The notes: generated by a model from the letters alone, not told the origin. 64,000 nt of DNA from Flavobacterium cucumis (GCF_900148835.1 NZ_FRYK01000001.1:248001-312000), one strand, 5' to 3'. Positions 48,071-56,557 are shown, numbered from the stretch's first letter. A program made the numbers and translations.

Positions 48071-48515
48071 TAAAATTACCCATTACTTCTTCTGCCAAAT
48101 CTGCGAAATCATCCGTAGCGTTTTCAATCGCATTTTCGTATTTATCTTTATCCCAAATCTCAATAATATTAATGGCTGAATTCAACACAATATCTTTATC
48201 AATTTGACCAAAAACCACTAAATCTTTCGGAATTAAAAGTCGCCCTGTCGCATCAATTTCTATCATTTTAACTCCTGCTGTAAACCTTCTAATGAAATCA
48301 TCGTTTTTTTTATTAAAACGATTTAGCTTATTGATTTTCAACATCATCTTATTCCATTCCTCCATTGGAAACAACTCCAAACAAGGCTGAAAAACCGAAC
48401 GTTTCAAAACGAAACCCTCTTCTAAAGAACCCAATTGTTTCTTTAGCGAAGTCGGCAGTAGCAACCTTCCCTTGGCATCTACCTTACATTCGTATGTCCC
48501 GATTAACGTTTTCAA
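48045..48515 (-). CDS. mraZ: Transcriptional regulator MraZ
   Basis: MraZ is an AbrB-like ring-forming DNA-binding protein that represses the dcw cluster and often its own promoter. The 156-residue protein has two SpoVT/AbrB-type halves (IGTYECKVDAKGRLLLPTSLKKQLG at 4-28 and VKMIEIDATGRLLIPKDLVVFGQ near 82-104), each with the DxxGRxxxP signature. It leads the dcw cluster. Directly upstream are a -7 box and three adjacent 10-bp GTGG repeats, the expected layout of its own operator. Confidence 0.97.
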   Translation of the reverse strand: MKTLIGTYECKVDAKGRLLLPTSLKKQLGSLEEGFVLKRSVFQPCLELFPMEEWNKMMLKINKLNRFNKKNDDFIRRFTAGVKMIEIDATGRLLIPKDLVVFGQIDKDIVLNSAINIIEIWDKDKYENAIENATDDFADLAEEVMGNFNDDENGIS

Positions 48516-48542
48516 CTTTCTTGTTTTAGATTAGAATATGGA

Positions 48543-48550
48543 CAAATTTA
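48543..48550 (-). promoter_or_regulatory. -7 box (TAaaTTTG) of the dcw cluster
   Basis: The minus strand reads TAAATTTG, 27 bases before the mraZ ATG. The MraZ-type repeats end 8 bases upstream of it, so bound protein would cover the -33 region. Confidence 0.7.
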
Positions 48551-48558
48551 GAAAAAAA

Positions 48559-48588
48559 TTACCACTTTTTACCACAAACTACCACTTT
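48559..48588 (-). promoter_or_regulatory. Three tandem 10-bp GTGG repeats, probable MraZ operator
   Basis: On the minus strand the units are AAAGTGGTAG (48588-48579), TTTGTGGTAA (48578-48569) and AAAGTGGTAA (48568-48559). They are contiguous with one repeat per helical turn. MraZ in other bacteria binds short G-rich direct repeats with 10-bp period upstream of mraZ; in Mollicutes the box is AAAGTG-like. The rest of the 48516-48853 intergenic region shows only AT-rich sequence and a weak TATATTTG box for the next gene. Confidence 0.78.
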
Positions 48589-48811
48589 GTTAATAAGTTT
48601 TTTGAATTCAAAACCGCGAATTCATAGTTTTAACAAAAGAATATTTGTAAAATAAAGATTTAAGAAGAATTGAAACTTTACAATCAATCCATAAAAACCC
48701 CATAGATTGAACTTAAATCATGACAAAATTGTTGATAACTAAGCTTTTACATCTTCTAAAAAACTAAAAAAAACCTTATTATTTTTTTCTTTACTTTCAT
48801 CAATAAAATAG

Positions 48812-48819
48812 TATATTTG
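48812..48819 (+). promoter_or_regulatory. -7 box (TAtaTTTG) for the alpha/beta hydrolase
   Basis: TATATTTG lies 34 bases before the ATG at 48854. No clear TTG at -33. Confidence 0.55.
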
Positions 48820-48853
48820 TGAATCATTATAACCAATACCTTACGTGGAATTT

Positions 48854-49609
48854 ATGTTAAAAAAAGAAAAAAAATACACCTATTTTGAAGCTGGCGAAGG
48901 AACTCCAATAATCATACTTCATGGATTAATGGGAGGGCTTAGTAATTTTGATGGTGTAGCTAATTTTTTCCCTCCTAAAGGATATAAAGTCGTAATTCCC
49001 GAACTACCCATTTACACGCAAAATATTCTAAAAACAAATGTTAAGGCTTTTTCTAAATTTGTTAAAGATTTTATCGTTTTCAAAGGTTATGATCAAGTTA
49101 TTTTATTAGGAAATTCTCTTGGAGGACACATTGGATTGTATTTTACTAAAATGTATCCAGAATTAGTGAAAGCACTTGTAATTACAGGAAGTTCAGGATT
49201 ATACGAAAGTGGAATGGGAGAAAGTTACCCAAAACGTGGTGATTATGAATACATCAAAAAGAAAGCACAAGACGTTTTTTACAATCCTGAAATCGCAACA
49301 AAAGAAATAGTAGACGAAGTCTTTGCAACGGTTAATGATAGAATCAAATTGATTAAAACCTTAACGATTGCTAAGAGCGCTATTCGTCATAATATGGCGA
49401 AAGATTTACCAAAAATGACGACTCCAACTTGTATTATTTGGGGCAAAGATGACAAAGTAACACCTCCAAATGTAGCTGAAGAATTTGACAAATTATTACC
49501 CAATTCTGAGTTGTTTTGGATTGATAAATGTGGGCATGCAGCCATGATGGAACATCCTGATGAATTCAATCAAATTTTACTGGATTGGTTACAAAAAAAG
49601 GATTTATAA
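48854..49609 (+). CDS. Alpha/beta hydrolase
   Basis: The 251-residue cytoplasmic protein has the oxyanion region ILHGLMGG (about 19-26), the nucleophile elbow GNSLGG (Ser near residue 90), an acid in WGKDDKVTPP (about 197) and the catalytic His in CGHAAMMEHP (about 224), a complete Ser-Asp-His triad. The cap region is small. The substrate cannot be told. The ATG at 48854 is favoured over a GTG at 48845. A terminator follows at 49611-49637, and engB is the next gene on the same strand. Confidence 0.9.
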   Translation: MLKKEKKYTYFEAGEGTPIIILHGLMGGLSNFDGVANFFPPKGYKVVIPELPIYTQNILKTNVKAFSKFVKDFIVFKGYDQVILLGNSLGGHIGLYFTKMYPELVKALVITGSSGLYESGMGESYPKRGDYEYIKKKAQDVFYNPEIATKEIVDEVFATVNDRIKLIKTLTIAKSAIRHNMAKDLPKMTTPTCIIWGKDDKVTPPNVAEEFDKLLPNSELFWIDKCGHAAMMEHPDEFNQILLDWLQKKDL

Positions 49610-49610
49610 T

Positions 49611-49637
49611 AATTCCCCAATAGGGGAATTTTATTTT
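49611..49637 (+). terminator. Terminator after the hydrolase
   Basis: AATTCCCC (49611-49618), AATA loop, GGGGAATT (49623-49630), then a T-rich run, 1 base after the stop. Confidence 0.85.
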
Positions 49638-49665
49638 ATAGTCTATGAAATCACCACTAACAAAC

Positions 49666-49705
49666 TGTTTACGTAAGTAAACACCAATTATTAAAAAGGT
49701 GATAA
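49666..49705. promoter_or_regulatory. Palindromic elements upstream of engB
   Basis: TGTTTAC (49666-49672) and GTAAACA (49677-49683) form an exact inverted repeat with a 4-base spacer. A second palindrome, TAACA-CA-TGTTA, follows at about 49703-49714. Neither has a terminator-like T tract; operators or RNA structures are possible. Confidence 0.5.
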
Positions 49706-49739
49706 CACATGTTACCGCTAAAAAATAAAATTTAAACTT

Positions 49740-50360
49740 ATGAAAATTAACACCGCCGAATTCGTAATTAGTAATTCAGAAGTAGATAAGTGTCCCAAAG
49801 ACCGTTTACCTGAATACGCATTTATTGGTCGTTCCAATGTGGGTAAATCCTCATTGATTAACATGTTGACGAACCATAAAAATTTGGCAAAAACCTCATC
49901 AAAACCAGGAAAAACCCAGTTAATCAATCACTTTAAAATCAATAATAATTGGTTTTTAGTGGATTTGCCAGGTTATGGTTATGCCAGGGTTTCTAAGAAA
50001 ACCAAAGCCGTTTTCCAACAATTTATTATGGATTATTTTGAGCAAAGAGAGCAATTAGTTTGCGCCTTTGTTTTAATTGACATTCGATTAGAAGCTCAAA
50101 AAATTGATTTGGAATTCATGGAATATTTAGGGGAAAGTGAAATTCCATTTGCGATTATTTTTACCAAATCAGATAAACTTGGTAAAAATAAAGTCAACAA
50201 TCATGTAGAAGCTTATAAAAAGCAACTACTAGCTGGCGATTGGGCAGAAATGCCTCCCTATTTTGTAACCTCATCGCTAGAAGCCATTGGTAGAGAAGGA
50301 ATATTAGAATATATCGACCAAATCAATGAAGATATTTTTAGAGATAATGGATTTATTTAA
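49740..50360 (+). CDS. engB: Ribosome biogenesis GTPase EngB/YsxC
   Basis: The 206-residue GTPase acts in late 50S assembly. The G1 motif GRSNVGKSS (30-38), switch region with T, G3 DLPGYGYARVSKK, G4 TKSDK and a G5-like SSLEAIGREG are present in order. The ATG is at 49740. The gene ends in a hairpin shared with gldC. The upstream 130 bp contains two palindromes but no TAnnTTTG box. Confidence 0.95.
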   Translation: MKINTAEFVISNSEVDKCPKDRLPEYAFIGRSNVGKSSLINMLTNHKNLAKTSSKPGKTQLINHFKINNNWFLVDLPGYGYARVSKKTKAVFQQFIMDYFEQREQLVCAFVLIDIRLEAQKIDLEFMEYLGESEIPFAIIFTKSDKLGKNKVNNHVEAYKKQLLAGDWAEMPPYFVTSSLEAIGREGILEYIDQINEDIFRDNGFI

Positions 50361-50396
50361 AAGTAAAAGTCGCTATTATCTAGCGACTTTTACTTT
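50360..50396. terminator. Bidirectional terminator between engB and gldC
   Basis: AAGTAAAAGTCGCTA (50361-50375) and TAGCGACTTTTACTT (50381-50395) form a perfect 15-bp stem with a 5-base loop. The two stop codons lie at its edges. Confidence 0.88.
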
Positions 50397-50722
50397 TATA
50401 CTTTCAAATCCATCTTTTCAGCAAAGTAATCACAGAAATCGCGCATAGTATCCGACATTTTCTCGTCAGCTGTAGCGCGTTGAAATGTATCTGCCATTGC
50501 TACCAATGTTTGATGAAAAAATTGCTTCATTTCATCTACTGGCATATCTTTCGTCCACAAATCAATACGAAGTGTTTCTTTCGCTTTGCTATCCCAAACA
50601 GACAACAACAAAGCTTTAGCTTCTTCTTGTTCAACTCCCCCATCTTGTGCCGTCCACAACAATTTTTCAGGAACATTATTTTCGTCTAATCCTACTGTAA
50701 TTTTTATATCGGATGTCTTCAT
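50396..50722 (-). CDS. gldC: Gliding motility protein GldC
   Basis: The 108-residue cytoplasmic protein matches GldC (KTSDIKITVGLDENNVPEKLLWTAQDGG, ending FAEKMDLKV). In Flavobacterium johnsoniae gldB is required for gliding and gldC increases spreading; the biochemical role of GldC is unknown. It starts 5 bp after gldB, the usual pair. Confidence 0.95.
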   Translation of the reverse strand: MKTSDIKITVGLDENNVPEKLLWTAQDGGVEQEEAKALLLSVWDSKAKETLRIDLWTKDMPVDEMKQFFHQTLVAMADTFQRATADEKMSDTMRDFCDYFAEKMDLKV

Positions 50723-50727
50723 TTAAA

Positions 50728-51690
50728 TTAAGGTTTCTTAGGTTTATATTTCGAATTTTCAAAAATTGTCTTGGTATCTAAAGCCATCAATTTTTCTAAA
50801 GTTATTTCTTCATTGTTTTCCATATAACTTCTCACAATTTGCCAACCTAACCATTGCCCAACCCTACCAGGCGTTTGATTGTCAATTTCTAAATAAAATT
50901 TTGAAAAAGGTGCTGGTTTAATAAATCTTGACTCGTTCTTAGGATTGGCATCATATAATAACTTATTTTCAATTAAATTACTCCACATGTAATACTCATT
51001 ATCTTTACAAAACTGTATTTGTAAATCCGTATAGCCTATCTTATCAGCGTCGGAATAAAATGGAATTAATTTATCTTTCACATACAACTCTTTTCCATAA
51101 TAAATCATAGCAGAGAGTAATGTTCTATCAGTTGGTGCAGCAATTTTTCCGTAACAAAAGGTAGAAACCAAGTCTGGTAAAATTTGATTTTGCTCTAATG
51201 TACTTTTCTTATATTCAGGAAAATCAGCATAATAACGATGTTCTTTTCCCAAATAACAATCTAATGAAATCAACGCTAAAGTATCTACATAAAATGATTT
51301 CGCCTCCGTATCTACTTCATTTATTAACGTAATTACTCTTGGTGTTTTGTATTTTGGAAAATAGTATTGAACATAAGCAAACATCTTTTCCATGTCAGCC
51401 TCAATTGGACCTAGTGTAGGATACTTAATTTGAACTTCTTTATATAACTCTTTCAACAATGGATTTCTTAGTTTGTTTGTCCAAACAGAATCTGGATTTC
51501 CTGCTGGAAAAAAGAAGGGATATTGCGCTTTTATTTTAGATAAATCCTCAGGTTTAGATTGATAAAAAACCTGATCAAACCGCTCCACTTTAAATTCAAC
51601 TGGAATGTTTGCTACGGCTTCTTCTACTTTACTCTCCTCTTTACATGAAAATAAAACAAGAACAGGAAGAACAAATAATAATTTCTTCAT
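50728..51690 (-). CDS. gldB: Gliding motility lipoprotein GldB
   Basis: The 320-residue protein has a lipoprotein signal with lipobox LFSC (Cys16), so it is anchored in a membrane. The body (FKVERFDQVFYQSKPEDLSKIKAQYPFFFP) matches GldB, an essential component of flavobacterial gliding and linked to type IX secretion. It leads the gldBC pair, diverges from nadE, and has a -7 box at 51733-51740 on this strand. Confidence 0.95.
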   Translation of the reverse strand: MKKLLFVLPVLVLFSCKEESKVEEAVANIPVEFKVERFDQVFYQSKPEDLSKIKAQYPFFFPAGNPDSVWTNKLRNPLLKELYKEVQIKYPTLGPIEADMEKMFAYVQYYFPKYKTPRVITLINEVDTEAKSFYVDTLALISLDCYLGKEHRYYADFPEYKKSTLEQNQILPDLVSTFCYGKIAAPTDRTLLSAMIYYGKELYVKDKLIPFYSDADKIGYTDLQIQFCKDNEYYMWSNLIENKLLYDANPKNESRFIKPAPFSKFYLEIDNQTPGRVGQWLGWQIVRSYMENNEEITLEKLMALDTKTIFENSKYKPKKP

Positions 51691-51732
51691 ATAGTGTATT
51701 TTTTATACTTTTATGGAACTAAAATTAGTTTA

Positions 51733-51740
51733 CAAATATA
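51733..51740 (-). promoter_or_regulatory. -7 box (TAtaTTTG) for gldBC
   Basis: The minus strand reads TATATTTG, 42 bases before the gldB ATG. Confidence 0.58.
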
Positions 51741-51771
51741 CAGTTATCGACTTATAAATTTTCATAAAAAA

Positions 51772-52578
51772 ATGACAAATTCCAACACGTTCCAAACTGA
51801 AAAAATTAATCAATATATCGTAAAATGGTTACTAGATTATGCTACTAACGCTAAAGTAAACGGCTTTGTTGTTGGAATTTCAGGAGGGATTGACAGCGCA
51901 TTAACCTCTACTCTATGCGCACAAACCGGATTGCCTACATTATGCATTGAAATGCCTATACATCAAGCAGAAAGTCATGTAAATAGAGCAAACGAACATA
52001 TTGATCAATTAAAGAAGCGATTCCCAAATGTTTTTGATGAAAAAGCCGACTTAACACCTGTTTTTGAAATGTTTAAAAATCAAGTTCCGTCAAGTAATAA
52101 TGAAGCTATTTTGAATTTATCATTAGCAAACACAAGGGCTCGTCTCCGCATGACAACCCTTTATTACTTTGCAGGTTTGCACGGGTTTATAGTTGCCGGT
52201 ACAGGAAATAAAGTCGAAGATTTTGGCGTTGGATTTTTTACAAAATATGGAGATGGAGGAGTCGATATCAGTCCAATTGCGGATCTATTAAAAAGTGAAG
52301 TTCGGCTACTTGCCGATTATTTAAAAGTCCCTGAAAGCATTTTAAAAGCAAAACCCACAGATGGATTGTTCGGAGACGACAGAAGCGATGAAGATCAAAT
52401 TGGAGCCAATTATGATGAACTAGAATGGGCTATGCAACAAATGGAAAAAGGAAAAACCAAAGAAGATTTTCTTGATAGAGAAGCTCAAGTATTTTCAATT
52501 TACAAAAGACTAAATTCAATTAATCAACACAAAATGAATCCTATCCCAATTTGTACAATCCCTTCTACACTAAAATAA
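51772..52578 (+). CDS. nadE: Ammonia-dependent NAD+ synthetase
   Basis: NadE makes NAD+ from nicotinic acid adenine dinucleotide, ATP and ammonia. The 268-residue protein has the PP-loop SGGIDS (37-42), the family patterns NTRARLRMTTLYYFA and GTGNKVEDFGVGFFTKYGDGGVDISPIADL, and ends at the normal length without a glutaminase domain. The ATG at 51772 (MTNSNTFQ) was chosen; an upstream GTG in frame lies within the gldB promoter region and would add an unrelated leader. Confidence 0.96.
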   Translation: MTNSNTFQTEKINQYIVKWLLDYATNAKVNGFVVGISGGIDSALTSTLCAQTGLPTLCIEMPIHQAESHVNRANEHIDQLKKRFPNVFDEKADLTPVFEMFKNQVPSSNNEAILNLSLANTRARLRMTTLYYFAGLHGFIVAGTGNKVEDFGVGFFTKYGDGGVDISPIADLLKSEVRLLADYLKVPESILKAKPTDGLFGDDRSDEDQIGANYDELEWAMQQMEKGKTKEDFLDREAQVFSIYKRLNSINQHKMNPIPICTIPSTLK

Positions 52579-52616
52579 ATATCCATTTAATTAACAAGTA
52601 ATTACATTTTTTTTCG

Positions 52617-52624
52617 TAACTTTG
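52617..52624 (+). promoter_or_regulatory. -7 box (TAacTTTG) for the response regulator
   Basis: TAACTTTG lies 32 bases before the ATG at 52657. Confidence 0.58.
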
Positions 52625-52656
52625 AGAGTGGAAGTTTAATTTAATCTTTTTTAATT

Positions 52657-53286
52657 ATGATTAAAATATGTATCGCAGATAGTATTCCTGTTGTAATCCA
52701 AGGATTACAATCGTATTTTCAAGGTAGTTCCAAAATGGAAGTTGTGGCATCAGCTAAAAGTTTAGAATCCCTTCTTAGCATTCTAAACAGCAAACGTTGT
52801 GACATCGCTATTGTTGATGTCGAATTAGACGGCTTGTCAAGTATCAGAGATATTAAAAGTATCCTGAAAGACTTTCCTGAAACTAAAATCGTTTTATTTA
52901 CAAACGTTTCGGAACAAATGTATGCACCAACAGCTATAAAAGCAGGAGTAGCAGCTTATGTTTCGAAAAAAAGTAGTTTAAAAGAACTTGAATCCGCACT
53001 TACTAAGGTTTCGGATGGAAAAATAGTTTTTAGTGATAATGTTAAAAAAACTATTGATATCTTAAGCAAAGGTAAAAAATCAGAGCGCTTATTTAAAAAA
53101 TTATCCACAAGAGAAATTGAAGTACTCCGTTATCTAAATGACGGTAAAAAAAATAAAGAAATAGCTCAAATTCTTGGTTTAGATGAAAAAACAATCAGCA
53201 CATACAAATTGCGATTATTAGCCAAACTAAATGTAACCAACTTGGTGGATTTGTTGAAAAAAGCAAAAGATTTAGATGTAATTTAA
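52657..53286 (+). CDS. NarL/LuxR-type response regulator
   Basis: The 209-residue protein has an N-terminal receiver domain with Asp54 as likely phosphorylation site (CDIAIVDVELDG), the conserved Thr in LFTNVSEQ and a Lys in YVSKKSS (104/105). The C-terminal half (about 147-205) is a LuxR helix-turn-helix (LSTREIEVLRYLNDGKKNKEIAQILGLDEKTISTYKLRLL). No histidine kinase is adjacent, so it is an orphan here. It converges with dnaG with a 1-bp gap and no hairpin between them. Confidence 0.92.
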   Translation: MIKICIADSIPVVIQGLQSYFQGSSKMEVVASAKSLESLLSILNSKRCDIAIVDVELDGLSSIRDIKSILKDFPETKIVLFTNVSEQMYAPTAIKAGVAAYVSKKSSLKELESALTKVSDGKIVFSDNVKKTIDILSKGKKSERLFKKLSTREIEVLRYLNDGKKNKEIAQILGLDEKTISTYKLRLLAKLNVTNLVDLLKKAKDLDVI

Positions 53287-53287
53287 A

Positions 53288-55264
53288 TTAATGATATCTA
53301 GATAAAACCCTACCCAAATTTTTAGAAAAAATATGGGTTAAATTCAAATAAGCCATTACCATTTCAAGTGTTTCTGAATTATCAGAAGTTACTTCGTTTG
53401 AAATTGTATTTTTCAAATCTTCAATAATATTGTTAACCAAATACCAGCGCAATGTAATAATGGTCTCTGTTACGTATTGACCTATAGTTGCATCTTTTTG
53501 TTTTACAAAAATTTGCTGTACTTCCCAATTGTGCAACACCTCACGTTCTTCATTCATAAGAATTGTGGTAACTTCTTGCGCCAAATCTTCTGGAAGTTGC
53601 ATCAAATATTTATCTAATTCAAAAACCTCATTTTCATTGAAATATGAGATTAAGTGATTATAAATTGCTTTAAAAACAGGATTTGCTAATTCTACCTCAT
53701 CTTCTTGCAGACTTAAATAAATACGTTGGAATACTTTGTGGCTATTTTGCTCTTTTACTTCAATCATTTCACCTTCATTATTTTGAGTTAAAATGGTGTC
53801 TTCAAAAGCCACTTCTTTATCACCATACAACAATAAAATTTGAATAATTTTATGCTCCAATTCATACTGAATATCAACTTTCGTAGTTGGTTGCGTATTA
53901 TCATTCTTAACAACTTCAAAAGCTTTTTGTTCCTCTTTAAATTGCTTACTAACTTCCGATAACTCTTTTTTAATTAATTGCGCTAATGTATTAAAAAGTA
54001 CATCTTCGGATATATCCATGATTCTGGAACACTCCTTAATGTAAACCTCTCTTTTAATTCGATCTGGAATTTTAGAAATACTAACAACCATATCGCGAAT
54101 TAAATCTGCTTTTTTAATCGGATCATTATTGGCTTCTTGCATCAACAATGACGCTTTGAACTGAATGAAATCTTTAGCGTTTTCTTCGAAATACAATAAT
54201 AAGTCATCATGTGATGTTTTTCGAGCAAAACTATCTGGGTCATCGCCATCAGGAAACGTACAAACCTTAACGTTCATTCCTGCTTCCAAAATCAAATCTA
54301 TTCCACGAATGGAAGCTCGAAGCCCCGCAGCATCACCATCAAAAAGCACCGTAATATTTGGCGTCAAACGATTGATTAAACGAATTTGATCAGGCGTTAA
54401 GGCAGTTCCAGAAGAAGCCACAACATTTTCAATTCCAGCTTGATGCATTTGGATCACATCCGTATAACCTTCAACTAAATAACAATTATTCAATTTGGCT
54501 ATGGCTTGCTTGGCATGAAAAATTCCATAAAGAACTTTACTCTTGTGGTAAATATCACTTTCAGGCGAATTCAGGTATTTTGCTGCTTTTTTATCATTGG
54601 TCAAAATTCGCCCTCCAAAACCCAAAACACGACCACTCATACTCTGAATTGGGAACATCACGCGACCTTTGAAACGATCAAATTGCTTATCTTCTTTAAC
54701 AATAGAAAGTCCTGTTTTATCTAAGTACTCTAATTTATACCCTTTCCCAAGGGCTTCTTTGGTAAAAGCATCCCAAGTTTCCGGTGAATATCCTAAACCA
54801 AATTTCTTAATCGTATCGGAAGTAAAACCTCGCTCTTTAAAATACGATAACCCTATCGCTTTCCCCTCATCCGTTTCTAACAGAGAGTGATGAAAATATT
54901 TCTGTGCGAATTCGGAAACCAAATACATACTCTCCTTTTCATTGGCTTGCGCTACATCCTCATCGGTTTGAACCGTTTCCTCAACTTCAATATTGTATTT
55001 ATTTGCTAAGTATTTGATAGCTTCAGGATACGTAAAATGCTCGTGCTCCATCAAAAAAGTTACAGCATTCCCCCCTTTACCCGAGGAAAAATCTTTCCAA
55101 ATTTGTTTCACAGGAGAAACCATAAACGAAGGGGATTTCTCGTTCACAAACGGCGACAATCCTTTTAAATTACTTCCAGCACGTTTGAGTTGGACAAAAT
55201 CGCCAATAACCTCCTCAACTCGGGCGGTTTCAAAAACTTTTTCTATAGTGTCTTTAGATATCAA
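53288..55264 (-). CDS. dnaG: DNA primase DnaG lacking zinc-finger ligands
   Basis: Primase makes RNA primers for replication. The 658-residue protein has the N-terminal fold of the zinc domain (about 1-100), but all four zinc ligands are gone: the CPFH...CFGC positions read SPFV (37-40) and DFSS (58-61). The RNA polymerase core is intact, with YSPETWDAF, the TOPRIM segment YLVEGYTDVIQMHQAGIENVVASSGTAL and FDGDAAGLRAS. The start is TTG at 55264; a -33 TTG at 55317-55319 and a TATCTTTG box at 55291-55298 on this strand support it. Confidence 0.96.
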   Translation of the reverse strand: MISKDTIEKVFETARVEEVIGDFVQLKRAGSNLKGLSPFVNEKSPSFMVSPVKQIWKDFSSGKGGNAVTFLMEHEHFTYPEAIKYLANKYNIEVEETVQTDEDVAQANEKESMYLVSEFAQKYFHHSLLETDEGKAIGLSYFKERGFTSDTIKKFGLGYSPETWDAFTKEALGKGYKLEYLDKTGLSIVKEDKQFDRFKGRVMFPIQSMSGRVLGFGGRILTNDKKAAKYLNSPESDIYHKSKVLYGIFHAKQAIAKLNNCYLVEGYTDVIQMHQAGIENVVASSGTALTPDQIRLINRLTPNITVLFDGDAAGLRASIRGIDLILEAGMNVKVCTFPDGDDPDSFARKTSHDDLLLYFEENAKDFIQFKASLLMQEANNDPIKKADLIRDMVVSISKIPDRIKREVYIKECSRIMDISEDVLFNTLAQLIKKELSEVSKQFKEEQKAFEVVKNDNTQPTTKVDIQYELEHKIIQILLLYGDKEVAFEDTILTQNNEGEMIEVKEQNSHKVFQRIYLSLQEDEVELANPVFKAIYNHLISYFNENEVFELDKYLMQLPEDLAQEVTTILMNEEREVLHNWEVQQIFVKQKDATIGQYVTETIITLRWYLVNNIIEDLKNTISNEVTSDNSETLEMVMAYLNLTHIFSKNLGRVLSRYH

Positions 55265-55290
55265 ACTTTCTAATTTACTTAGGAACGTTT

Positions 55291-55319
55291 CAAAGATACA
55301 AAGTTGTCAAGCTAAACAA
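55291..55319 (-). promoter_or_regulatory. Promoter of dnaG
   Basis: On the minus strand, TTG (55319-55317) and TATCTTTG (55298-55291) are 18 bases apart, and the TTG start is 27 bases downstream. Confidence 0.65.
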
Positions 55320-55329
55320 CAAATAATCT

Positions 55330-55370
55330 TAAAAAAACAAAAAGCACTTCATATGGCTGAAGTGCTTTTT
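55330..55370 (-). terminator. Terminator of the ECF sigma operon
   Basis: AAAAGCACTTCA (55340-55351) pairs with TGAAGTGCTTTT (55358-55369). On the minus strand it is followed by TTTTTGTTTTTTT, a strong U-tract, 35 bases after the stop of the beta-barrel gene. Confidence 0.88.
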
Positions 55371-55404
55371 AAACAGAGAACTTAACTTAACTTAACCCCA
55401 AATT

Positions 55405-56523
55405 TTAATTAAAATCAAAGCGTATACCCAATGAAACGTTGTTTTGATCCATATTATTGTTCTTGAACATCGGGTTTAAGTCATATTTAACATAAAAACT
55501 AGTTTGCCCATACCCCAAATATGCACTTAACCCATAATTAAAATCAGAAACATTAAAAGCTCCTTTTTGTCTTTCCTTTATTTTTACATCGTCGATTTCG
55601 TAATTCAATATTTGTTTCGACTTAATTCGAACACCTGCATAACCTCCAATTCCTAAACGAACCGATTCATGGGTTCTGAAATAGGTTTTAGAACCATCTT
55701 TTGAAAGTTTCTTAGGTGTGAAATCGAATTCTAAATGAAGCGGTGCTGTTAAATACACATTTCTGAAACGCGATTCATCAAATTTGATTGTTGATGTTAC
55801 CAAATCCGTTTGATCTCCATTTCTAACAAAATAACGATTGTCAGTTGGACGAAGATTGTTGTACATTAATGAAAGTCCGTATTTAGCATGAAGCAAATTG
55901 TTGTTTTTCAAAATTCTTGAATTGTAAGTAACACCCCATTCATAAAAATGCGAACCCCAAACTCTGTAATCGGAATCTTCTAAATTTTCACCTTCAGTAA
56001 TTACATTATTTAAACCAAATGCAAAAACAAATTGTGATGTGGTTCTTTTTGATTTTCTTTCCGCTTTTTCTTCATCTGATTTATAGATTTTTAAAGCGGG
56101 AATATCATAGTGTTTTGTATTAGTTTTTTTAAAATAAGTTCTAACTTTTTTCCCGTTAATTGTATCTATCTTAAACGACACTTCTTTGCTTCCTATTTCA
56201 ATTTTGTTCTGAATTAAGCTATCTAATTTTTGGTTATAGCGTTCCATTCCAAGCTCTATTCGATTAGCAGATTTTTCTGCTTCTTTCAATTTCAAAGTAT
56301 TAAATTCATCTACTGAAATTTTATTTTGTTTAAAAACTGTCTCCAATGAATCTATTTTTAATTTGAGCTCATTTTTTTCACGAGCTAACAGAAATTCCAT
56401 TCCAGATGAAATTTGTTCTACTTTTTTCTCAAAAGAAATTGGCTTCTCTTTTTTCTCTTGCGCAACTGCTTTTGTTACTAAACTAAAAGCAATAATGATG
56501 GTGTACAAAATAATTTTTTGCAT
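55405..56523 (-). CDS. Exported outer-membrane beta-barrel protein of the ECF operon
   Basis: The 372-residue protein has a signal peptide (1-21, VTKAVAQ), a helical, charged region with coiled-coil character (about 25-105), and a C-terminal half with beta-barrel patterns (FVFAFGLNNVI, RNVYLTAPLHLEFDF, FNYGLSAYLGYG, ending VSLGIRFDFN). It looks like an OmpA/PorT-type small barrel with an N-terminal helical extension. It ends the operon with the ECF sigma and anti-sigma-like genes and may be what the pair controls or senses. I do not recognise a named family. Confidence 0.72.
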   Translation of the reverse strand: MQKIILYTIIIAFSLVTKAVAQEKKEKPISFEKKVEQISSGMEFLLAREKNELKLKIDSLETVFKQNKISVDEFNTLKLKEAEKSANRIELGMERYNQKLDSLIQNKIEIGSKEVSFKIDTINGKKVRTYFKKTNTKHYDIPALKIYKSDEEKAERKSKRTTSQFVFAFGLNNVITEGENLEDSDYRVWGSHFYEWGVTYNSRILKNNNLLHAKYGLSLMYNNLRPTDNRYFVRNGDQTDLVTSTIKFDESRFRNVYLTAPLHLEFDFTPKKLSKDGSKTYFRTHESVRLGIGGYAGVRIKSKQILNYEIDDVKIKERQKGAFNVSDFNYGLSAYLGYGQTSFYVKYDLNPMFKNNNMDQNNVSLGIRFDFN

Positions 56524-56557
56524 AACTGTTTGATTTTTGATTAATGATGATTTTTAC

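Noticed and set aside
55380-55396. Three copies of CTTAA/TTAAC as a tandem repeat
   Set aside because: Too short and simple to carry information beyond low-complexity AT sequence.
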